Positions 24,176 to 35,630 are shown, counted from the stretch's first letter. The stretch is 64,000 nt of DNA from Ailurus styani (GCA_002007465.1 LNAC01000380.1:438429-502428), one strand, 5' to 3'. The notes: generated by a model not told the origin, from the sequence alone. Program-made: numbers and translations.

Positions 24176-24990
24176 TTTCTGTCTTTTAGGTTTTGTTATT
24201 CAAAGTACAGTTTACATAGAGTGACTTCGAAATGCAAAGGTTCTAAGGGCGGTGTTCATACATCTTGACAAATACACCATGTAAATATCACCCCATCAAG
24301 ATGCTGAGCCTTCCCAGCACCCCAGAAAATCCCCACATTACCCTTCCGCCCAGAACCGCCGAGCCACCCCCACCCTGGGCAACCACTGCTCTGCTTTCTG
24401 ACGCCACGAACCAGTTTTCTCTCTTCTAGCATCTCCTGGAAATGGGATCGGATCATTGCCATCTTGTACACTGGCTTCTTCAGCTCACCATGCTTCTGCG
24501 ATCCTTTCCCATCGCGCGAGTCGTCGGCTGTTCTTTTACGGCTGAGGAATATTCCGTGTGCGTGCGTGCGTGTGTGTGTGCGTGTGTGTGTGTGTGTGTG
24601 CGTGCGTGTGTGCGCACCATCTGCTTGTCCCCTCGCCGGCTTGATGGGCATTTGGGTTGTCCCCGTTTGAGGCATCTGTGAATACAGTTGCTACGAACAC
24701 TCACACGCACCTTTGGAGGAATGCATGTTTTCATTCTCCTGGGTAAACGTCTGGTCGTGGGGTCGCTGGATCGTAGACAAGATGCACGTGGACTTTAAAA
24801 GACCTGCCCTGTGGTTTTCTGGAGTGGTGGCACGTTCCACCCTGCCCCCAGCAGCCGCTGAGGGGTCCCACGCTCCCTGTGTGGCACCAACAAGTCCCAG
24901 GGATGGGACATTGGGCAACCATCCCACGAGGAAACTGTGGGTTTGGTAAGGGCTGACACGCCCGAGTGGGCAAGAGACTGACAAACCAAA
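24176..24990 (-). mobile_element. Old L1 3' region, antisense
   Basis: Order: 'gttcatacatcttgacaaat', 'tgggcaaccactgctctg', 'ggctgaggaatattcc', 'gggcatttgggttgtccccg', 'atgttttcattctcctgggt'. It is unusually CpG-rich for an L1 fossil. The microsatellite at 24555-24616 replaced the middle. Confidence 0.75.
24555..24616. repeat. (TG)n/(CG)n microsatellite
   Basis: Alternating purine-pyrimidine run of tgtg and tgcg units inside the antisense L1. Such tracts can adopt Z-DNA (known property). Confidence 0.9.
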
Positions 24991-25261
24991 CAGATCCATG
25001 TGCATTCCGATTCTTACTACAAGGTGAGCCAAGAATATGGGCCCCTTTCTGTCAGTTTCCATTCAGGATTCAGTCCATCTTCCAGTCAAGACTAGTTAAA
25101 TCTCGTGGCCGCAGACTCTCCTCCCTCTGAGAAGGTGTCAGGAATGAAACCAGTGCTCAGAGGCTGAGGTCTCAAACGGGTCCCACCTGCCCCCGTTCCT
25201 CTCCACCCATCTCACTGCACCCCATCCAAACTCAGAGGCTGGGCCGGGGTCCCACTGGCCG

Positions 25262-25375
25262 GCCAGAGCCAGTCCCATCTCTTACTGGTTGGGGGACCTT
25301 GGGCAAGTCCCTTGAGCTAATTGTGCTTGGTTTCCCTGGCTGTGAAGTAAGGATGAATAAAGTACCCTCTTAGTG
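25262..25375 (+). mobile_element. MIR SINE fragment
   Basis: 'gggggaccttgggcaagtcc' is the MIR core, followed by 'tggtttccctggctgtgaag' and 'ggatgaataaagtacc'. Confidence 0.75.
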
Positions 25376-25599
25376 GATGCTGGGATGATATATATATATA
25401 AAGAGAGCAAATACCCAATCAACAGAACAGCACAGGGCACACAGGAGGCAGATGTCAGCCTTGCTGAGGTGACCACGGTGAAGATGACGATGACAACAAT
25501 GCCTATATTTTCCGCTTGGATTACAGCCTGTCCCCCGTCTCTCTACTCCCAGCCCAGGTCCTGGTGATGGCAGAGACCTCACTCAGGTGTTTTTATGAC

Positions 25600-26095
25600 C
25601 CAGGACTGATCATGACATCCCCTCCATTAAGTCCAGCAGTGGCCCCCACAATCTTCAGGATGAATGCTAGACACAGTGGCATGGCTTTCTGTGATCTGAT
25701 GTGTATGCTTTTCCAGCTCATTGCCCCAACAAATTCACACAAATCCTGCAGTCTAGCCATGCAGCCAAGTGCCTACAGCCGTCTGCTGCCCCATGACCTG
25801 GGTCCTTCCCCACCAGTACGCGTGTCAATGCCTTCCCTCTGCTCATAAGCTCCTCCCCCACCCAAGTCCACTCAACTAGTTGCTACTCCTTCAGGGCTAA
25901 GTCTCCTGCAAGACGTCTTTCTTGACTTTCTCACATTGAATCCCTCACCACTCTGAGCTGCACTGCATGTTACATAATGCACTGTGCATACTTCCAATCT
26001 GGCACTTTGTACATCGCTGTGATCTTTTGAGTAGACCTTTTGAGTGGCCTTTCCTGAGCAGGGAAATGTCTCACCATTTCTGTTTCTAACAAGCA
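25600..26095 (+). mobile_element. L2 LINE 3' region
   Basis: Order: 'gtggcccccacaatcttcag', 'ttctgtgatctgatgtgta', 'ttgctactccttcagggcta', 'gcaagacgtctttcttgact'. This follows the 3' part of L2. The (TGGA)n array starts at its tail. Confidence 0.65.
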
Positions 26096-26114
26096 CACAA
26101 AATGGACTTGCCAC

Positions 26115-26340
26115 ATGGGTGGATGGATGGGTGAGTGAGTGAGTGGATGGATGGGTGGGTAGGTGGAGAGATAAGGGGGGTGGATGGTAGATGGAGGGAT
26201 GGTTGGGGTGGATGGGTGGGAAAGTGGGTGGGTGCGTAGATCGTGAAGTGGGTGGGTAGATGGGGGGGCGGGTGGATAGATAGGGGAGTGGATTGATAGG
26301 TAGTAGGGTAGGTGCATGGGTGGGTGGGTGGATGGATGAA
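26115..26340. repeat. (TGGA)n/(TGGG)n microsatellite
   Basis: About 225 bp of drifted tetranucleotides: ggatggatgggt, gagtgagt, ggtaggtgg. Frames encode Pro/His/Thr-rich nonsense on the minus strand. Confidence 0.9.
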
Positions 26341-26794
26341 CAGATGGCAGTGGTGAGACGGAATTGAATCTAAGTGCATGTGCCACAGAGGACATGGTGA
26401 CATCCTCCTTGCACATCCACCTTGAAATTGTCCCTCTGAGTGGGACTCCTCAAATACCTCAGCTAAATCATTCTTTGCAATGGTCAGACAGGAACAGAAG
26501 GGTGATGAACCTCCTTCATTTCCTTCCTGTGTGAAGCCATCCCAACCTCCACCATTACACTACCCACCCCCAAATACCTCCTCTTATTTGGTTCCTTTCC
26601 AACCATGCCTTCTCTGCACTTTACCCACCACTCCCCTAACCATGGCTTCTAAAATTCTAGGAAAAGATGTATTAATACTGGAGCTATTGGCTGCGGAATA
26701 TTAGGAAACCATGCTGAAAAATGACCCATCCCATGCCATTGGAGTCAGCTGATGGACTCACAAAAACAACAAAAACAAAACTAGCAACGGCAGC
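26341..26794. other. Unique sequence, nothing recognised
   Basis: Possibly more L2-like sequence around 26400-26650, not clear enough to call. Confidence 0.4.
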
Positions 26795-26900
26795 AGATGT
26801 GTACTGAGCACTGGTCACATGCCAGACACCTCACTAAGGGCTCCACACTCACCCCAGACACCAGACGAGAAGCAGTCTCCCAACTGCACATTTTTATTAG
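26795..26900 (-). mobile_element. MIR SINE fragment, antisense
   Basis: 'tgtgtactgagcactggtca', 'catgccagacacctcact' and 'aagggctccacactca' are antisense MIR 3' sequence. Confidence 0.55.
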
Positions 26901-27319
26901 AAACTTTGGCAAAGGGATGACTCAACCTTTGGGTCAATTCAGTCTTGTGACTATCGATCCTGTGGGTGTCAGGATCTGACTGAGAGGAAGGTCACCGAAG
27001 GCTCTTCTCTCCTTACCTGAAGGTGAATCAAGAGATGCCTCTCGGCTGGGGGCCACACACCACCCTAGAGAAAAAACCAGATACAACCCACCATGCTGGA
27101 AAGAGGAGGATGCAGGGACATTAACAAGGGACAGAAACTCCTGTCTTCTTATTTGGGCCTGTGCCATGGTGTTCATGGTCAATTTATTGTGCCTGATTAG
27201 CAAACCCTTCAACAGCCCTGCCTTGGGCTCATGGGGAGCCAAGGCAGAGAGACGTGGTAATTAGCACAGCTTGTCCCAAAAGCCAAATTTTTGATTAGGG
27301 GATTAGCAGGGAGTGGAGC

Positions 27320-27890
27320 CCATCTGTGGCCTCCCTTGTGGCAGAGCTGAGAGCTATGACCTTGAGACAGGACAGAACAATAGCCCAAAACCTGGAGCCA
27401 CGTTCTGAGCTGCTTGGACGCCCTGCCCACTGAAGACTAGTACCAAGAGCAGCAGAGCTCTCTCTCCAGAGCCAAACGACATACCCGCACGCTGCCGTGT
27501 CTCCCTTCTTCATAAGCCTGGCTGTGACACCTGGCAAAGAATCCCTCCTTGACCACACTTCCCTCTTCTTAATAGGCTTTGACCTTGGCCTGCCTTTAGC
27601 AAGAATCCTGCTACAAGTCAGTTAGGCAAGAATCCCCCCACTACTGACATCTTCGTCTGTGGGATGCTGTTTGCAAGAATCCACAAGGACCAGCTTAGCA
27701 AGAAACCACCCTTGACAGCCCCTCTTCACAGTTTTTGTCCATGGCCCCTCATGCTGCTCCTTGGCTGAAGACCCCACTCGCCCCTGCTGATTTCAGAGTT
27801 GAACCCAATCTCTCTCCCCTAGTGCAGTAGTCTCAAATAAAGTCTTCCTTTCCATTTTAACAAGGGTCAGGGTAATTCTACCCTCCAGCA
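27320..27890 (+). mobile_element. Possible solitary ERV1-type LTR (3' half clearest)
   Basis: Repeated 'agcaagaatcc' motifs, then 'gttgaacccaatctctctcc', then a polyadenylation signal aataaa at 27836-27841 and 'gtcttcctttccattttaac', then 'gggtcagggtaattc'. The end resembles the R/U5 of gammaretrovirus-like solitary LTRs. No gag, pol or env sequence flanks it and the 5' limit is uncertain. Confidence 0.4.
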
Positions 27891-27899
27891 ATTTCCTTC

Positions 27900-29100
27900 C
27901 ATTTATTACCCCATCTTTTTGGCAAAGTTCATAGCAAAATATACAAGCCGTCTCTAGCGCCTCTCCCTGGTGTTTCTTGAACTCATTGCAACTGTCTTCA
28001 CTGTCCTGCTGAGCTGGCTTCTGCCTGAGTCACCACAGACCCCGTGTCACCAACTCCATGGGCCACTTCACTCAGCAGCACCGAACGTGGTATTGCACAC
28101 ATGCCTTTCAGCATTGCTTTGTCTCAACTCCTAGGACAACCTCCTCTCTGTGTCCTTCCTCCATCTCCCTGGCCACTCTACCTCAGTCTTCCAAGCATGT
28201 TCCTCACTGTCCCCCTGAATTCTAAGTGTTTGACAATGCAGAGCTAGTACGGTGTCTTCTTTTCTGTTTCCCTCTTGCCCTAGGAGATCTCAGACAGTCC
28301 CATGGCTTTAAATACCACAGATGTGCTAATAACTCCCAGCATCTATCTCCTGACTTATCCCAGCAGCTCAAGACTTGTACATTTAATTGACAACTCAATA
28401 TTTTTATCGAGATGTCTGATAGATCTCAGACGTCTTTGCCTAAAACAAAACCATTCAGTTCCACCCCACCCCAAATACACACACACACACTAAACAAAAA
28501 CAAAACAAAAACTATTATTTCTCCAGCCTCCCCCATTCAATCATTCATTCATTCAGTAAATATCTACTGAGCACCTACTATGAGCAGGCACTGTTCTAGG
28601 TGCTGAGGACACTACACTTAATAAAAGACAGTAATTCCTTTTAGAAAATGGCAGCAGCATATACCCAGTTCCTTAAGCCAAAAGCCTAGGACCATCCTCA
28701 TGTCTTTTTTTCTCTACTCCAGTGACTTTTAACTGTGTGATTTCTCCCCCAGGGGCATTAGGCAAGGTCTGGAGACAGTTTGGTTGTCATCCTGGAAAGG
28801 GCTGCTACTGGCATCTGGTATGTAGAGGTCAGGGGTGCTGCTAAACCCTTACACTAAACGGAATAGCCCTCACACACAACAAAGAATGAGCAGCCCAAAT
28901 GTTATAGTGCCCAGTTTGAGAGACCTAGTCCATCAACATACACCATCTGCTGTGCTTCTGACATATACCCCAATCTCACACCTTCTCTCCACCTCCATGG
29001 CCACCAACCTGGTACAGACTGTCACTCTCTCTCATCTGCTTATTGCAACAGGCCATTTGGACACGGAATTGTCTTCCTTTTTCACTAGGCCTTAACTCCT
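27900..29100 (+). mobile_element. Fragmented L2 LINE
   Basis: Pieces in L2 order include 'aactcccagcatctatctcc' (28330), 'tctgatagatctcagacg' (28413) and 'ctctctcatctgcttattgc' (29028). Stretches between are diverged, and a separate antisense L2 tail is inserted at 28535. Confidence 0.5.
28535..28640 (-). mobile_element. L2-type 3' tail, antisense
   Basis: 'attcattcattcagtaaata' followed by 'gagcacctactatgagcagg' and 'cactgttctaggtgctgag' is the well-known antisense L2 end. Confidence 0.7.
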
Positions 29101-29189
29101 GTCCTCGGGGGTTGTATTTTCATTTTCTGTATCCCAGGCAACGATCAGAGGATTTGATACTTATTCATGTGTACTATCATTGTTATTAC

Positions 29190-29440
29190 AGTTATCACCA
29201 CCATCATCACCATGATCACCATCGTCATCATCACCGTGTTCATCACCATCATCCCCAACATCATCACCACCATCATCATCACCATCATCATCACCATCAC
29301 CACCATCATCACTATCTTCATCACCATCATCATCACCACCATCGTTATTATCATAATCACCATCATCCCCAACATCATCACCACCATCATCATCATTGTC
29401 ACCATCACTATCATCAATCATCATCACCATCATCGCCACA
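29190..29440. repeat. (CAT)n/(CAC)n microsatellite
   Basis: About 250 bp of CATCAC/CATCATC units with interruptions (gttattatcataatc). Plus frames encode poly-His and Ile/Thr runs, minus frames Met/Val/Asp runs. These are not genes. It abuts the 3' end of an antisense MIR. Confidence 0.95.
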
Positions 29441-29560
29441 ATTCACTGAGCATTAACTTTATTTGAAGCCCTGTTCTGGGTACTTAACACACATTATTTC
29501 CTATAATCCACCCACATCTATCTGATTATTACCCTAATCTTACAATGTCTCATCAGCTGC
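29441..29560 (-). mobile_element. MIR SINE fragment, antisense
   Basis: 'cactgagcattaactttatt', 'ctgttctgggtacttaacac' and 'tgattattaccctaatctta' give antisense MIR. Confidence 0.65.
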
Positions 29561-29790
29561 TTAAAATCCGGAATCAGGCTGTCTGGCTCTGCCAATTACC
29601 CCCTTGTGTCATGAGTGGCAAGTTAATTAACCTCAGTATTTCTCAATTCCTCACCTGTAAAATGGAGTAGACAAGAGTGTTCACGTCACAGTTATTTATA
29701 AGGGTTCCAAGAGATGGTCTATGGGAAACAATCAGCATGGTTCTCGGCGAGCAGTGAGTGCTCCGGAAATATTAACCAGTCCATCAGCTC
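29561..29790 (+). mobile_element. MIR SINE, nearly full length
   Basis: 'ggaatcaggctgtctggctc', 'tggcaagttaattaacctca', 'ctcacctgtaaaatggagta' and a 3' part with 'tgagtgctccggaaatatta'. Head-to-head with the antisense MIR before it. Confidence 0.8.
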
Positions 29791-29945
29791 ACTTGAAAAA
29801 CTAAGGAAACTGGGGCTTTAAGGAGCCATCTGGTTAGTGGCCAGCCCATAAGTCATACCAGCCTCCTGCTGGGAAAATGACTGAACAAAGGAACAAGTGG
29901 GCACCAAAAGTGACCGCCAGCTTCTTTGTTCTAAAGGACTCCAGA

Positions 29946-30361
29946 TGGCTGAGTAATATTCCATATTCAGCCATCAGAAAGGACGAAGACCCAACTTTTG
30001 CATCAACATGGATTGGACTGGAGATGATGCTGAGTGAAATAAGTCAAGCAGAGAAAGTCAATTATCATACGGTTTCACTTACTTGTGGAGCATAAGGAAT
30101 AACATGGAGGACATTAGGAGAAGAAGGAAAGGAAAAGTGAATTGGGGTAAATCAGCGGGGGAGACAAACCGTGAGAGACCGTGGACTCCGAGAAACAAAC
30201 TGAGGGTTTTAGAGGGGAGGGGGTGGGGGGATGGCGCGTATTGCATGGAGCACTGGTCTTATACATAAACAATGAATCTTGGATCACTACGTCAAAATCT
30301 AATGATGTATTGTATCATTATATAGAATCACAATTTTAAAAATAACAATAATAAATAAAAA
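29946..30361 (+). mobile_element. Young carnivore L1 3' end, 5' truncated
   Basis: Starts in the last part of ORF2/3' UTR ('tgagtaatattccatattca', 'gctgagtgaaataagtcaag'), runs through 'gaaacaaactgagggtttta' and 'aaacaatgaatcttggatca', and ends in an A-rich tail. A perfect 14-bp target-site duplication (taaaggactccaga) lies at 29932-29945 and 30362-30375. Same family as the insert at 5998-6429. Confidence 0.93.
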
Positions 30362-30375
30362 TAAAGGACTCCAGA

Positions 30376-31095
30376 GTGGTAGGAGACTTCCCTTGATTAT
30401 AGACTTCCCTTGATTTCTATAAATATTCTAGAAACAGCAAAGCCTTGAATTAGGCTCCACTGTTTTTACAACTTTGAATTTTCAGAAATCTCTCTGCTCT
30501 ACCCTCTGACCCTGCCTTCACCATTTTAGAGGAAAAATAAGACAGGAGTCCTCCTCTGCCCTTTGTCCTAATCATCCCCTGCCATTACCGTGCTGTCCTC
30601 CACACACCTGCTCTTAAGCCCCAGGTCTCTGAGCCCAGCCTTCTGAGCATACAGACCAAAAGGCCATGGTGTATCCATGACATTTGCTCCACCATAAATT
30701 AGCGTGTCTGCAAGGCTGGAGAAATTCCTCTGAAAGTTGCCTACAGTCCATTTCTGGTTACAGGGATGGAAGCAGATACTGCTCGGGCCTTCAGAAGCTG
30801 AGAAAGAAAGAGCCATTATCCCCAACAAAGGGGTGTGTCTCAGGCCCAAGAGGAGGGGCTCAGCAGTCTGTACTTGACCTGGGCTGGGGAGGCACAGCCC
30901 ACTAGGGCTTAGAAGCCCTTTCCACAAGGGCCGTGAGAGTTGCCTACAGGGCAGAACAGGTGGGGCACCTTACTGCCTTCCCACCCCTACAAACGCACTG
31001 CATTGTCTGCACGCAACGTTCCATCTGCAAGAAATTATCTTCCTTCCCTTCCAACCCATACATACCCAGCCACACTGAGCTGGGGGCAGGGGGTA
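30376..31095. other. Unique sequence, nothing recognised
   Basis: A short direct repeat 'agacttcccttgatt' occurs twice within 30383-30417. Nothing else recognised. Confidence 0.45.
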
Positions 31096-31240
31096 ACTTC
31101 TTCCAGGAGGCCTTCCCTGAACCCCCGGCATGTACAGCTTTTTATCTACTCCCATTCTTGCATGGGGCTTGCCCTGTGTTCCAAGAGGCACGCCTGTTTC
31201 CACCTGATAACATCTCTTTGCTCCTTTGGAACATCCCTGA
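31096..31240 (+). mobile_element. L2 LINE fragment
   Basis: 'ttccaggaggccttccctga' is the conserved L2 3' motif. The rest fades out rapidly. Confidence 0.5.
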
Positions 31241-32479
31241 ATAACCCCCAGAAGGACCGGTATAAATTCTTTTGCACCTTGATCCTCCTCTGATGACACA
31301 CAGCCCTCCCTAGCTCCCCTGACAAGCCCCTGAGGGAGACAGGCCTTCGCGGCTGACCCCAGATTGAAGGAGGACTTTGACACCAGACAGTCTGGTCGGG
31401 GGCTGCAGAGACAGACAGGGCCAATCCCGCTAGCTTCCCTTGCCCTGCCTCTGTCCTGTCTGCCGATTCCTCTGGCCCCGTCCCACCTGTCAGGGACCTC
31501 AGCCAGAAGCCAGGAGCCGCCCGTGCCGCCCCACTGCTCACCATCCCATGTCCATCCTTACCACCCGCCGGCTTAGCCTCATAACTAATGGTCTCCTTCC
31601 CTCGTCTCCCTCCTCAGCCAGCTCAGAATTGCATCACCTCCCACCTGGATTTTCACTCTAGCCCAGCGGGTCTCTGGCTCCATCTTCTTAAATTACATCT
31701 CAACGTGGCAAAACCGGAGTCATCCAAACCCGGATGTCCTGAGCAGAAGCCTGCCCCGCAGTGCAGGTCCCAGACCAGAGCACGCCCCATGTGGCCCAGA
31801 ACTGGGAAGAGCAGCCGAAACCCGGCTCTGGAGGTGTTTGCAAAGTCAAAGCTCCCCACAGAGCACATCACGCACCTCCCCTCCGGCACCCACGCAGTCC
31901 TCCTTACAGCCCTTTTTCTCCACGGATGGAGGAAGTTTCCAGAACGGCGGCAACCACAGCTGAGCAGCTCTCCCCGCTCCGTGCAAATCAGCATCAACTT
32001 GAAAAGGAACATGAGGCCTCCGCTACGCATCAAGCCCCAGAGCTTGGTTCACAGTGCCTGCCGCTCCCCAGGCCATCTGTTAACAGGCCTCGGCGGCGAG
32101 CGGCATCCCCAGGCTCGGGGAAAGCTGCCGCGCCCGTGGAGGGATTTGCGATGTCTTGGCAGACCTGTTGCCTTACAAAATACCATATGCCGGAAGGAAA
32201 GAAAGATGTGCTGTCTGGTAGGCACTCGAGGTGATGTCTCATGTGCACAGGAAAAGAGAGGTAATTTAACCAGGGGGTCCCAGACAGGTATGCATGCTCT
32301 GGCCAGCAGCACGGAGGCTCCACGGGTGACCCCAGGAGACCCCGGGGTGGGGACAGGACACCCAGGGTTATCAAGCACCTGTCCTGTGGGGTTCACTTTA
32401 GATGAGGACCAATGACAGTGAGAAAGGCCAATGTCACACAGCACCCTTTCTCTGGGGTTCCCGGCCTGGCTACAGGGCA
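31241..32479. other. GC-rich unique sequence, nothing recognised
   Basis: Contains the longest non-repeat open frame of the window (31588-32415, 275 codons). Large open frames also lie on the other strand and in another plus frame. The translation is basic and low in hydrophobic residues, with no family likeness. 31560-31720 may be an L2 remnant. Confidence 0.45.
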
Positions 32480-32825
32480 GAGCTTCTAATTCCTGGGGCA
32501 CCCATGACAAAGCATCGCACACCAACCAACAGGGGTTTAACCAACAGACAGTGATGTCTCACCATTCTGGAGGCTGCCCCAGCGAGCTGCCAGCCAACAC
32601 GGTTTCTGCTGAGGACTCTGCCTGGCTCGCGGATGACCGCCTTCTCACCGTGTCCTCACCTGGTGGGAAGAAAGAGCCCTTTCCTGCAGGATCAGGACCC
32701 ATCTTCACGACCTCATTTTGCCTGACTGCCTTCCCATGGACCCTATCTCCTGAAATAGTCATATTGGGGGCTGGGGCTTCAACATGTGAGTTTGGGGGAC
32801 ACAACTTCATCCGTAGCAAGGAGCG
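32480..32825 (-). mobile_element. MLT1 (MaLR) LTR fragment, antisense
   Basis: 'gatgtctcaccattctggag', 'ccgccttctcaccgtgtcct', 'accctatctcctgaaatagt' and 'acatgtgagtttgggggaca' follow the complement of MLT1. Confidence 0.75.
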
Positions 32826-33689
32826 GACACCCCCAGGACGCTGTCTCTGAATTAAAACAGCTCAGCAAACAGAGTTGAGAGTAGGCCCTGAGGGGTGCCG
32901 GACAGGTTGGGGCCCCCAGTCCCAGGAAAGGGATGGGAGGCTCAGGGCAGGGTCTACTTCCTAGAAGGACAGAGAAAGCAGGCAGGAACCGGGACCCCCC
33001 GTTCAGGGATGGAGAGGGCAAGCCCTGAGAGGCAGGCCCAGCGCCCTCCCAGAGTGGACCCCGTGTTGGGCCCTCACAGAGCAGAGTGCGACCGGCCTCG
33101 CTCCGGGGCCAGCAACCGATAAGGAAACCCTATGGAAATTTCCGCGGGAAATGAAGTCGGGGAAATACAATTACTTAGAATTGACGTGATGCTTGGACAA
33201 AGGCAAGTCTGAATAGACCAGGCTAAAGCACGTGATTAATCCAATTCAACCAGACGATCAAACGAACCCAAACTGGGACCCGAGAGAAAGAACGCCTAGC
33301 TCCTGCCTGCGGACGAAAGTGCTCGGGGTGCGGCCCCGCTGCCGGCCGCACGGGCTCACGAGCTCACTCAGGGACAAGGCCACAGCCCGGGCGGCTTCGC
33401 ACCAGGTCTTGGAAGTCCTGTCCAGCCTTGGCAATCTCGTGGTGGGGTAAGAATAGGGCCGCCATGTACTTTGTTGCCAGAGCGTGTGCAAGAACAGATG
33501 TGGAGAATCCCACTAGCAGATCAGATTTTCAACAGTTACCAAGAATTCCTTACGCTAGAACCTTGGCGGGGAGGGGAAGGGGGAATGAGACGCAACCCGT
33601 CTGTCCATCTGCCCGGCCATGTCCCCAGTGCCTAGACGTGATTGTCCCCACTGCGGATGCTCCACCAGCATCGGTGAGCGCAGGAGGGT
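32826..33689. other. CpG-rich unique sequence
   Basis: 33061-33480 holds about 29 CpG in 420 bp by hand count, near the expected number for its base composition. It has AT-rich patches (33121-33250) between GC-rich ones. No exon or repeat was recognised. Confidence 0.4.
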
Positions 33690-33870
33690 CCTGAAGGCAG
33701 GAGCGTGGGGAGAGGGGCAAGGGTGTTCCAGACAGAAGGCTGAGCTGTAAATAAAAAGGCCAGAGGCAGGAGAAAGGCCGGTGTGCTTCCGGGAGAGTCA
33801 GGGGGCCGCAGTGGCTGGGCAGAGGCAATCACGGGGGACAGAGCTGGAGGAGCAGGTCACGAGCACATAG
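33690..33870 (-). mobile_element. L2 LINE fragment, antisense
   Basis: 'ggtgttccagacagaaggct', 'aaaaaggccagaggcaggag' and 'ggccggtgtgcttccg' are antisense L2 3' ORF sequence. Confidence 0.6.
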
Positions 33871-34750
33871 TCTCCTCAGACGTCACCCGGGATCGCTGTG
33901 GACCACGAGACGGCCCAGGTTGAAGCTCCGAAGGCGGGGAGGGCCTGAGAGTCTGCATTGCTCCCAGCCCTGCGGGAGCTGAAGCTGCTTGTCCTGGTGA
34001 CCGAGGTCCAGGAGCTGGCAGACCGTGGCGAGAAGTTTCAGTCGGTTGTAAGAGCAAGAGGAGGAAGGGCCGGGGTCACAGGCGGAGAAGACGGGACAGT
34101 GTTGCCGCTGGATGCAGGTCACCTGGAAGGACCTGGTGGCGTGGGAAGTTGTGGACGACAGTGGGCCCAAAGCGTGGGAGGGACAAGGGAGCAGGCAGGG
34201 CTGGAGGGGTCGGCAGACCCTCGTCACTTTCCGTTGGTCTCTGCCCGGGCTGGCACCGCAGGAAGGCTCGGGAAAATCCTTCCTTCCGAGTCTGCAGCCA
34301 GAGAGGAGCCTGCCGGCCCGACCAGCCTTCCAGCCTTGTCCGAATGGGTCCCTCCGACCCGGGACCTTCGGCTGGACCCCTGGAGCCGCCTTGGTCCCCC
34401 AGTACCCTCTGCCCTGTGGGACAAGATGTCCAATTAGGGTTCCTATGAAGCCAGACTCTGACCCGGAGAATTAAAACCTTCTTTATTCTCCTCCTAGCCT
34501 TCACATTTCAGGTCAGCTCTGGACAGACGCAAAAGGCCAGAGACGGAGAAGCTCGGGTTGTGCAAGCAAATGCTTCCCTCTCTCCACTTCCTGAATCCAC
34601 ACAAACCGCATTGTTTTCTTTGCAGCTCCCATTAGAACAGGGGCCTGGTCTCATTACCAAATACACAATACTATTTTAATGATAATTACAGGCTTTCTGC
34701 GACCCAGCAAAGCTCACTCTCCAGCAGAGGTGGGTGCTGTTTAAATACTT
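33871..34750. other. Unique sequence with AT-rich islet
   Basis: 34600-34720 ('attaccaaatacacaatact', 'taatgataattacaggcttt') is AT-rich, non-repetitive DNA in a GC-rich setting, a candidate conserved non-coding element. Nothing else recognised. Confidence 0.35.
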
Positions 34751-34773
34751 GGGGGAGGGGGAGGGGGAGGGGG
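34751..34773 (+). other. G-quadruplex motif
   Basis: Four runs of five G separated by single A (GGGGGA repeated). Very short loops predict a stable parallel G-quadruplex. C runs follow on the same strand at 34783-34790 and beyond, so hairpin pairing may compete. Confidence 0.9.
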
Positions 34774-35314
34774 AAGCAGCTGCCCCCCCCTGCCCCACCC
34801 CCACCCCGTTCCTCCCCGTCGGCCTCGGGGTACATTGTACCAACATCCACAGACCGTGACCTGCTAATTGCTACAATGAGAGCTGGTCTGTGTGAATAAT
34901 TCTATTTAAAGCCAAGCCCAAACATAACCCGTTCGTTCTGCAGGTCCTGCCCGGCCTGTGGTCTCTGACAACAGTGGGCTCCCTCGCCCGTCGTCTACAC
35001 AGACGGGTGATGTGACGAGACCCAAACTGCTCCCTCCCGGCAGCCTTGGGACAGGGCCAAGCCGTGCAACCTGGAGCCGAGCACTGAGCCTCTCTGAGCC
35101 CACGCAGGGCCCTGTGCAGATGAGGTCGGTAAGACCCCGGGGACCACGCTCACAGAACCAGCAGACGTCCGGCTGGATACAGAGCAGGAAAGCACACTCC
35201 AGGGGGTACGGGTCACTCTCTCCCCAGTGGCTGTGAGGATCAGCTACCCTCCTGGTCCTCGGTGGCTGCTGGCACACAGTGCCAGGACGGGCTGAGGCCG
35301 CAGACACGTGCTCT
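34774..35314. other. GC-rich unique sequence with AT islet
   Basis: 34855-34925 has 'acctgctaattgctacaatg' and 'gtgaataattctatttaaag', AT-rich and non-repetitive. No gene recognised. Confidence 0.4.
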
Positions 35315-35630
35315 CCCCCGGGTCTGGAGGCCGGAAGTCTGAAACCAAGGCCTCCCGGGGCCACGTTCCTTCGGAGAGTCCGGGTGGGTCCCTTCCCGCG
35401 TCCTGCGGTTCCTGGTGACGCCGCCTGGCCCCGCTCTCCACCTGCCTTCTCGTGTCTCCTCTGTGTCCTCTGCTCTCTCTTCACGCAGGGACATCACACT
35501 GGCTTAGGGCCACGCTAACCCCGGGCAACCTCATCTTAGCTCATTACGTGTGCAAAGGCCAAATTTCCAAATAGGGTCCCCTTTGGAGGCTCCGGGGGGA
35601 CGTGGGCCCTTGTGGGACACACCACTCCTC
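35315..35630 (-). mobile_element. MLT1 (MaLR) LTR, antisense, CpG-rich
   Basis: 'tctggaggccggaagtctga' on the left, then 'tcctctgtgtcctctgctct', 'ctcatcttagctcattacgt' and 'aaatttccaaatagggtccc' in complement-of-MLT1 order. It keeps many CpG. Confidence 0.65.

Noticed and set aside
27836..27841. Polyadenylation signal of a host gene
   Set aside because: It sits in the expected place of a retroviral LTR-like end and no upstream exon is seen.
29043..29456. Histidine-rich 137-codon frame
   Set aside because: Also a translated CAT/CAC microsatellite. No conserved flanking protein sequence.
31588..32415. 275-codon plus-strand open frame
   Set aside because: Overlapped by large frames on both strands in GC-rich DNA, no recognisable domain, and the start is arbitrary. 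Possible only if transcript data show it.
34906..35484. 192-codon minus-strand frame
   Set aside because: Runs through an MLT1 LTR fragment and has no recognisable domain.
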